A DNA stretch of 47,821 nucleotides from Rhodoplanes elegans (GTDB taxonomy: Bacteria > Pseudomonadota > Alphaproteobacteria > Rhizobiales > Xanthobacteraceae): positions 1 through 47,821 of the forward strand of contig NZ_NHSK01000079.1 in assembly GCF_016653355.1 (NCBI RefSeq), written 5' to 3'. A model generated the notes under the pieces. The model ran no database searches. It saw nothing but the letters and a program-made list of their open reading frames with translations, and was not told the origin of the DNA. The translations under genes and the position numbers were made by a program. Positions 42,985-47,821 of this stretch are shown here, piece after piece (position 1 is the first letter of the stretch; every line of letters starts with the position of its first letter).

Positions 42985-43011
42985 AGGCGTGGCTCCGGCC
43001 GGCGCGGCGCC

Positions 43012-43803
43012 CTACTCGGCGGCCAGCGCGTTGGCGACCGCGAAGGGCTGCACCTCGACCCGGCGGCCGGCGCGGGCGACGACGACGTGGTCGGGCGCCA
43101 CGGCGTGCCAGCCGGTGCGGTCCTCGTCGAGCGGCTCGGAGACGCACACCACGTCCTGGCCGGAGGCCCGGTAGTAGAGCGTGTTGGCCTGGTCGTTGAC
43201 GGCGTAGCGGAAGGCGTAGAGGTCGCGTCCGTTGGCGATCGCCGCGGTGAAGCGCAACGGGTCGGCGCGGCCCTCCTCGCGGGTCATCTCGGTGATGGCC
43301 GCCATGGTGCGGGCCGTGGCGCCGATCGGATCGCGGTCGAGCCCGGCGCCCAGCATGGCCAGGAACACGGCCTCGGAGTCGGTGGTGCCGGCGCGCGAGC
43401 CGTAGAGCTCGTCCGGGATCAGCCCCTCGACCCGCCGGCGGATGCGGTTCCAGTCGCCGATGAAGCCGTTGTGCATGAACAGCCAGTTGCCGCAGGCGAA
43501 CGGGTGGCAGTTCGGCCGGGTGATCGGCGTGCCGGTCGCCGAGCGCACATGGGCGAAGAACAGGTGCGACTGGATGTGGCGGCAGAGATAGCGCAGGTTC
43601 TCGTCCGACCACGCCGGCCGCACCTCGCGGTAGAGGCCGGGCTCCGGGTGGTCGGCGTACCAGCCGAGCCCGAAGCCGTCGCCATGGGTGGCGGCGGTGG
43701 ATTCCAGGGCGTGGATGCTTTGCGCGACGAGCGAGCGGGCGGGCGCCGTGACGTAGTGTTCGAGTGCGATCGTCTCGCCCCGATAGGCGATCCAGCGGCA
43801 CAT
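43012..43803 (-). CDS. Class II glutamine amidotransferase (YafJ/EgtC-like)
   Basis: A 263-residue N-terminal-nucleophile hydrolase. Met1 is followed by Cys2 (MCRWIAYRG), the catalytic nucleophile once the methionine is removed. [41 protein letters not shown] and [15 protein letters not shown] are the canonical blocks of class II glutaminase domains, shared by YafJ, EgtC and related enzymes. No synthase domain is attached and the partner enzyme is unknown. ATG at 43803 has AAGGAG upstream. A role in ergothioneine synthesis would need egtB/egtD nearby, which is not the case. Confidence 0.92.
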   Translation of the reverse strand: MCRWIAYRGETIALEHYVTAPARSLVAQSIHALESTAATHGDGFGLGWYADHPEPGLYREVRPAWSDENLRYLCRHIQSHLFFAHVRSATGTPITRPNCHPFACGNWLFMHNGFIGDWNRIRRRVEGLIPDELYGSRAGTTDSEAVFLAMLGAGLDRDPIGATARTMAAITEMTREEGRADPLRFTAAIANGRDLYAFRYAVNDQANTLYYRASGQDVVCVSEPLDEDRTGWHAVAPDHVVVARAGRRVEVQPFAVANALAAE

Positions 43804-43984
43804 GGGGACATGCTCCTTCCCGGCCGCGGCATGTCGGCCCGACCGGCCGATTCACTCTTATAATCGCAGTGCGGCAGGGGGAAGGTCAAATCCGGGATGT
43901 TGCGGGCAAGGGGGACGCCGCCGCACCGGACTGAGGCCCCCCCGATCGTGCGTCGGACGGTCGCCCGCCAGCCTGTCCGATAGC

Positions 43985-44009
43985 AAAACGGCCGGGCGAG
44001 CCCGGCCGT
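43985..44009 (-). terminator. Intrinsic terminator of ahcY
   Basis: ACGGCCGGGC (43988-43997) pairs perfectly with GCCCGGCCGT (44000-44009) and on the minus strand the stem is followed by TTTTGC. It lies about 46 bases past the ahcY stop. Confidence 0.82.
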
Positions 44010-44054
44010 CCTGATGGTGTCGTGGCCGCGCCGCCCTCCGGCGGCGCGGGGGGC

Positions 44055-45482
44055 TCAGTAGCGGTAGAGCTCGGGCTTGAACGGGCCTTCGACCGGCACG
44101 CCGATATAGGTGGCCTGCTTGTCGGAGAGGCGGGTCAGCTTGGCGCCGACCTTGGCGAGGTGCAGGCGGGCGACCTTCTCGTCGAGCGCCTTCGGCAGCA
44201 CGTAGACCTTCTTCTCGTACTTGCCCGGGTTGGCGAAGATCTCGATCTGGGCCAGCGTCTGGTTGGTGAACGACGCCGACATCACGAAGCTCGGATGGCC
44301 GGTGGCGTTGCCGAGATTCACGAGGCGCCCTTCCGAGAGCAGGATGACGCGGTGGCCGTCCGGGAACTCGACCTCGTCGACCTGCGGCTTCACGTTGTGC
44401 CACTTGAAGTTCTTCAGCCCCGCGACCTGGATCTCGCTGTCGAAGTGGCCGATGTTGCAGACGATGGCACGGTCCTTCATCTTGCGCATGTGATCGACCG
44501 TGATCACGTCGAGATTGCCGGTCGCGGTGACGAAGATGTCGGCGCGCGGCGCCGCGTCGTCCATGGTGACGACCTCGTAGCCTTCCATCGCGGCCTGCAG
44601 GGCGCAGATCGGATCGATCTCGGAGATCATCACGCGGCAGCCGGCGTTGCGCAGCGAGGCGGCCGAGCCCTTGCCGACGTCGCCGAAGCCCGCGACCATG
44701 GCGATCTTGCCGGCCATCATCACGTCGGTGCCGCGGCGGATGCCGTCGACCAGCGACTCGCGGCAGCCGTAGAGGTTGTCGAACTTCGACTTGGTCACCG
44801 AGTCGTTGACGTTGATGGCGGGCCACAGGAGCTGGCCCTTCTTCTGCATCTCGTAGAGGCGATGCACGCCCGTCGTCGTCTCCTCGGTGACGCCGCGGAT
44901 CGCCTCGGCGTTGCGCTTGTACCAGCCGGGCTGCTCCTTGATGCGCTTCTTGATCGCGGCGAAGAGGACCTCCTCCTCCTCGTTGGTCGGCTTGGCGATC
45001 AGCGCCGTCTCGCCGGCCTCGACGCGGGCGCCGAGGTGGATCAGCAGCGTCGCGTCGCCGCCGTCGTCGAGGATCATGTTCGGGGTGCCGCCGTCGGCCC
45101 ACTCGAAGATCTTGTGGGTGTACTCCCAGTAGTCGACGAGGCTCTCGCCCTTGATCGCGAACACCGGCGTGCCGGTCGCGGCGATCGCCGCGGCGGCGTG
45201 GTCCTGGGTCGAGTAGATGTTGCACGAGGCCCAGCGGACGTCGGCGCCGAGCGCCTTCAGCGTCTCGATCAGCACCGCGGTCTGGATGGTCATGTGCAGC
45301 GAGCCGGCGATGCGGGCGCCGCGCAGCGGCTGCTCGGGGCCGTACTCGTCGCGGGTCGCCATCAGGCCGGGCATCTCGGTCTCGGCGATGGCGATCTCCT
45401 TGCGGCCCCAGTCGGCGAGGCCGACGTCCTTCACGGCATAATCGGGGGCGGCGGCGGACGCGGGCTTCGCGGAAGCGGTCAT
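44055..45482 (-). CDS. ahcY: Adenosylhomocysteinase
   Basis: A 475-residue NAD-dependent cytoplasmic hydrolase that splits S-adenosylhomocysteine into homocysteine and adenosine, completing the methyl cycle. Amino-terminal substrate domain: [29 protein letters not shown] and [17 protein letters not shown]-like region ([15 protein letters not shown]); [17 protein letters not shown]; Rossmann motif [13 protein letters not shown]; ending FKPELYRY, with KPELYRY typical of the family. ATG at 45482 was chosen from the conserved start. A perfect operator and promoter are placed upstream. Order hprK-EIIA-ptsH-ahcY is a Rhizobiales arrangement, here interrupted by a toxin-antitoxin pair. Confidence 0.98.
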   Translation of the reverse strand: MTASAKPASAAAPDYAVKDVGLADWGRKEIAIAETEMPGLMATRDEYGPEQPLRGARIAGSLHMTIQTAVLIETLKALGADVRWASCNIYSTQDHAAAAIAATGTPVFAIKGESLVDYWEYTHKIFEWADGGTPNMILDDGGDATLLIHLGARVEAGETALIAKPTNEEEEVLFAAIKKRIKEQPGWYKRNAEAIRGVTEETTTGVHRLYEMQKKGQLLWPAINVNDSVTKSKFDNLYGCRESLVDGIRRGTDVMMAGKIAMVAGFGDVGKGSAASLRNAGCRVMISEIDPICALQAAMEGYEVVTMDDAAPRADIFVTATGNLDVITVDHMRKMKDRAIVCNIGHFDSEIQVAGLKNFKWHNVKPQVDEVEFPDGHRVILLSEGRLVNLGNATGHPSFVMSASFTNQTLAQIEIFANPGKYEKKVYVLPKALDEKVARLHLAKVGAKLTRLSDKQATYIGVPVEGPFKPELYRY

Positions 45483-45552
45483 GGAGATCCCTGGGCTGTG
45501 GAGTTTTAACGGGCGCGCCCCGGCCCTCGCGGCCACGGGCGGCGTCGCGAGC

Positions 45553-45606
45553 CCTATAGCAGGGCCGGGCCGACCCCGCAAGAAACACATAAAGACTTCT
45601 TTATGT
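45553..45606 (-). promoter_or_regulatory. ahcY promoter and palindromic operator
   Basis: On the minus strand TTGCGG (45581-45576), 17 bases, then TATAGG (45558-45553) make a plausible sigma-70 promoter 71 bases before the ATG. Five bases upstream of the -35 lies ACATAAAGA-N2-TCTTTATGT (45587-45606), a 9-base-arm perfect palindrome. Similar sites precede methyl-cycle genes in alphaproteobacteria controlled by ArsR-type regulators that sense S-adenosylhomocysteine (SahR/SamR); that link is from memory. Confidence 0.65.
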
Positions 45607-45652
45607 CGTTAAGCCGCGGTTAGGGATGACGGCGGCCGCGGCCCCGGCGGGA

Positions 45653-45955
45653 CTACGGTTCGTCGCCCTCCGCGGACCAAGGTTGCCGCCTGGCCCCGTG
45701 GAGAATCCGCAGGATCGTCACCGTGTCAGGGCTCAATTCATAATAGATGACGTACGGATAACGGACGAGCGGGACGCGTCGAACGGCCGGACGCTGCTCC
45801 ACCCGCTCGGCCGCTTCGGGATATCGGCAGATGCGGTCGAAGGTCTGCCGGAGGCTGGCCTCGACGTGTGCGGCAGCGGACGGATTGCGCTCGCCGACGT
45901 ATCCGAGAAGCTCGTCCAACTCGGCCGCAGCGGCGCGCGAAAGCGCGAGCTTCAT
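45653..45955 (-). CDS. ParE/RelE-type toxin
   Basis: A 100-residue toxin. MKLALSRAAAAELDELLGYVGERNPSAAAHVEASLRQTFDRICRYPE is the helical hairpin of ParE/RelE, and RRVPLVRYPYVIYYELSPDTVTILRILHGARR is the antiparallel sheet with the typical YPYVIYY and ILRILHGARR endings. It may target gyrase (ParE) or mRNA (RelE); the sequence does not decide. ATG at 45955 overlaps the antitoxin stop by four bases. It sits between ptsH and ahcY. Confidence 0.9.
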   Translation of the reverse strand: MKLALSRAAAAELDELLGYVGERNPSAAAHVEASLRQTFDRICRYPEAAERVEQRPAVRRVPLVRYPYVIYYELSPDTVTILRILHGARRQPWSAEGDEP

Positions 45956-46185
45956 GCCTTGCGGTGCTTGGCGAAGATCGCCTCGAGCTCGGCTCCGGAC
46001 ACGACCTCACCGCGTCGGACCTGGGCCGCCGCCTCGTCGAGCTTGTCCAGTTCCTCGGAGGTCGCGCGATAGCGCCCGCCGCGGACCTCGCGGTCCATCT
46101 GCGACGCGATCTCGGCCAGGTCGCGCTGCGCCCAATCCGGCCACGTCTCGGCGCGCGCGAGAACGTCCCGAAGCGTCTTGCTCAT
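45952..46185 (-). CDS. Antitoxin of the ParE/RelE-type pair
   Basis: A 77-residue acidic/basic helical protein: MSKTLRDVLARAETWPDWAQRDLAEIASQ and a second half with EELDKLDEAAAQVRRGEVVSGAELEAIFAKHRKA, the latter resembling antitoxin tails that wrap the toxin. It lacks an obvious ribbon-helix-helix motif, so DNA binding is uncertain. ATG at 46185. Its TGA overlaps the toxin ATG by four bases. Confidence 0.8.
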   Translation of the reverse strand: MSKTLRDVLARAETWPDWAQRDLAEIASQMDREVRGGRYRATSEELDKLDEAAAQVRRGEVVSGAELEAIFAKHRKA

Positions 46186-46276
46186 TCCAATACGATAGCA
46201 CGAGACGAACGGCCGACAAGCCGACGACGGCCCTCGGTGCGGAGTGTCGCGGCCCCGCCCGAGCCACCGACGCCCG

Positions 46277-46612
46277 TCAGTCGTCCTCGCCGAAGCGGTT
46301 GCCGATCAGCTCGACCAGGGCGGCGACCACGGCCTCGGCGTCGGAGCCGAGGGCTTCGACCATGATGGTGGTGCCGGGGGCGGCGGCCAGCATCATCAGG
46401 CCCATGATCGAGTCGCCGCCGACCGTCTGGCCGCAGCGGGTGACGAACACCCGGGCCTGGAAGCGCTCGACGGTCTGGACGAACTTGGCCGAGGCGCGGG
46501 CGTGCAGGCCCTTCTGGTTGATGATCGGGATGTGACGCACCACGGCACCTTCGCGGGGCGGCGGAAACTCCGGCCCGCAGATCCCGCCGATCGCGTCGAT
46601 CTCGTCGCTCAT
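46277..46612 (-). CDS. ptsH: HPr-type phosphocarrier protein
   Basis: A 111-residue phosphocarrier. After an unusual 25-residue leader, VVRHIPIINQKGLHARASAKFVQTVERF contains the phosphorylated His37 and GGDSIMGLMMLAAAPGT the regulatory Ser68, the target of HPr kinase. In this setting it belongs to an incomplete (nitrogen-type or regulatory) PTS that lacks a sugar permease and controls other processes. ATG at 46612 lies seven bases after the EIIA stop, so the two are in one operon. Alternative starts inside the leader cannot be excluded. Confidence 0.93.
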   Translation of the reverse strand: MSDEIDAIGGICGPEFPPPREGAVVRHIPIINQKGLHARASAKFVQTVERFQARVFVTRCGQTVGGDSIMGLMMLAAAPGTTIMVEALGSDAEAVVAALVELIGNRFGEDD

Positions 46613-46619
46613 CCCCGGC

Positions 46620-47021
46620 TCATTTCCCGGCCAGAACGCGGCTGGCAATGGTGATGTACTTGCGTCCCGATTCTTGCGCGGCCGCGACCGATTCGGCCAG
46701 CGGGCATTCGATGCGGATCTTGGCCAGCTTGACCAGCATGGGCAGGTTGATGCCGGCCAGCACCTCGACGTTCGGCAGGCTCATCACCGAGATGGCGAGG
46801 TTCGACGGGGTGCCGCCGAACATGTCGGTCAGGATGGCGACCCCGTCGCCGGTGTCGACCCGGCCGACCGCGTCGATGATCTCCTTGCGGCGGAGCTCGA
46901 CATTGTCGTTCGGGTCGATGGTGACGGTCTCGATCTGGCTCTGCGGACCGACGACGTGCTCCAGGGCGGCCCGGAACTCGACGGCGAGCCGACCGTGGGT
47001 CACGAGGACGAGGCCGATCAT
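46620..47021 (-). CDS. PTS EIIA component, mannose type
   Basis: A 133-residue cytoplasmic phosphotransfer protein of the EIIA-Man class. MIGLVLVTHGRLAVEFRAALEHVVG has the phosphorylated His9, and TDMFGGTPSNLAISVMSLP and INLPMLVKLAKIR are diagnostic. There is no EIIB/C/D gene nearby, so it is regulatory, as in other alphaproteobacteria where this EIIA is paired with HprK. ATG at 47021 begins the domain directly. The next gene upstream, hprK, ends 343 bases away. Confidence 0.95.
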   Translation of the reverse strand: MIGLVLVTHGRLAVEFRAALEHVVGPQSQIETVTIDPNDNVELRRKEIIDAVGRVDTGDGVAILTDMFGGTPSNLAISVMSLPNVEVLAGINLPMLVKLAKIRIECPLAESVAAAQESGRKYITIASRVLAGK

Positions 47022-47364
47022 CGGAGCACCCCGCGGCGCGCGAACCGCGCCGCACGACAAAGCGACTGGATCATGACATCCCGGAGCCCGAGCGCAAGTG
47101 CCCGGGTCTTCGGCCTCTGCGTCCGCGGCGTGTCCCCCGACGGCCGGCGCGGCGCGGACAGCCGCGAGCCGGGCGTCGCCGATACCGCAAGGCCAGGGGC
47201 CCGGCAAGCCTCGCCGGAGCACACCTGCACACCGCCCCGCGCCCGGACGACGACCGCCGGATCCTTTCAGGCTGACGGCTAAATTCAAGTTGTCATTCGT
47301 TAATAGGCAGTCGTGACCGTTCGGTGAAGAACCTGCGACGCCACGCCTCGGCGCCGACGGCCCG
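47022..47364. other. 343-base gap between hprK and the EIIA gene
   Basis: Most of it is GC-rich with no coding support. An A/T-rich patch at about 47275-47315 (minus strand CTATTAACGAATGACAAC) is the likely promoter area of the EIIA-ptsH operon, though hexamers are not convincing. The length argues that hprK and EIIA need not share a transcript. Confidence 0.4.
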
Positions 47365-47820
47365 TCACGGTACGGTGGTCGGCTCCGGCCCGAGGCCGGC
47401 CAGGGCGGCAAGCACGGCGGGCAGCGGGTCGACGCCCGCCGGCAGACGCAGCCGCGGCATCGCGACACCTTCGAGGATGACGCGGGTGTCGGACAGGTCG
47501 GGCAGGCGCTCGGCCTGCGGATCGCCGAGATCGACGACCAGCCCGACCACCGCGACCGGCTCGTGCGGGCGGCGGCCGATGCCGAAGCCGCGCACCTCGA
47601 TCATCCCGGCGAGGCCTTCGGGGGGGCGCGCCAGGAGGCGGCCGCCGACCGCGGTCACGATGGTGCGATCGTCCGCCACCAGTCGGGCGAAGCCCCCGGC
47701 CGTCACGGTCGCCTCGATCAGCCGCAGCGCCAGCCGCGACTTTCCCGACCCCGACGGCCCGCGGATCAGTACGGCACGGCGCCCGACCAGCACCGCGGTG
47801 GCGTGGAGGGTGGGGGTCAT
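47365..47820 (-). CDS. hprK: HPr kinase/phosphorylase, short alphaproteobacterial form
   Basis: A 151-residue protein that phosphorylates or dephosphorylates the regulatory serine of HPr. GPSGSGKS (21-28) is the Walker A motif, ARLVADD (near 50) the catalytic acidic region and GMIEVRGFGIGRR the HprK signature. The amino-terminal domain of Firmicutes HprK is absent, as is usual in Rhizobiales and related groups. The ATG lies at 47820-47818, one base inside the window end, so the gene is complete. Confidence 0.93.
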   Translation of the reverse strand: MTPTLHATAVLVGRRAVLIRGPSGSGKSRLALRLIEATVTAGGFARLVADDRTIVTAVGGRLLARPPEGLAGMIEVRGFGIGRRPHEPVAVVGLVVDLGDPQAERLPDLSDTRVILEGVAMPRLRLPAGVDPLPAVLAALAGLGPEPTTVP

Positions 47821-47821
47821 G

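Noticed and set aside
43012-43803. Ergothioneine gene egtC
   Set aside because: The protein has the right fold, but no egtB, egtD or related gene is in the neighbourhood; the YafJ-type label is safer.
45483-45625. SAM or SAH riboswitch upstream of ahcY
   Set aside because: The leader is short and has no recognisable SAM-II or SAH motif; a promoter and operator fill the region.

Overview
The window is a GC-rich chromosomal segment of an alphaproteobacterium, most likely of the Rhizobiales (Bradyrhizobium, Rhodopseudomonas or Rhodoplanes-like relatives). This rests on gene content and order: short HprK - mannose-type EIIA - HPr upstream of ahcY, purE-purK next to two YdcH/DUF465 genes and followed by rpsU, three DUF3551 proteins, two orphan Bug/TctC binding proteins, and many short palindromic dispersed repeats typical of that order. 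I saw no tRNA, rRNA, CRISPR array or complete insertion sequence.

Layout. 1-5 kb: divergent propionyl-CoA synthetase and TSUP exporter, then an acyl-CoA synthetase. 4.9-5.4 kb: a small GIY-YIG nuclease gene broken by an in-frame amber codon and bracketed by inverted repeat copies. 5.4-8.7 kb: two TctC-type solute-binding proteins and a divergent PadR regulator with twin operator-like palindromes. 8.9-13.7 kb: two YdcH proteins, a diguanylate cyclase, purEK, two small unknown proteins and rpsU. 13.8-18.8 kb: TPR lipoprotein, alpha/beta hydrolase, three DUF3551 genes, acyl-CoA dehydrogenase and a MIP18/SufT-type Fe-S assembly factor. 19-23.5 kb: orphan amino-acid-type ABC binding protein, cupin, YeiH-type transporter and YbdK-type carboxylate-amine ligase. 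23.9-32 kb: RND efflux pair, a secreted proline-rich protein with 36-residue tandem repeats and a CRP-consensus site upstream, and a DEAD-box helicase. 32.1-37.2 kb: htpG, an ECF41 sigma factor with its carboxymuconolactone-decarboxylase partner and a recognisable ECF41 promoter, and an MFS transporter. 37.2-40.9 kb: an accessory block with a MazEF-like toxin-antitoxin pair, a proline-rich small protein and a three-gene operon of C5-cytosine methyltransferase, Vsr endonuclease and an unrecognised 277-residue protein. 40.9-47.8 kb: lepA, class II glutamine amidotransferase, ahcY, a ParE/RelE-type toxin-antitoxin pair, ptsH, EIIA and hprK.

Most genes are ordinary metabolism or housekeeping. The parts most worth a second look are the Dcm-Vsr-unknown operon beside the 3' end of lepA, where a lepA-tail-like duplicate suggests an insertion boundary; the ECF41 operon with its own promoter; the nonsense-interrupted GIY-YIG unit inside inverted repeats; and several clean palindromic operator candidates. 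All homology statements come from reading motifs and remembered family features; no database search was run.
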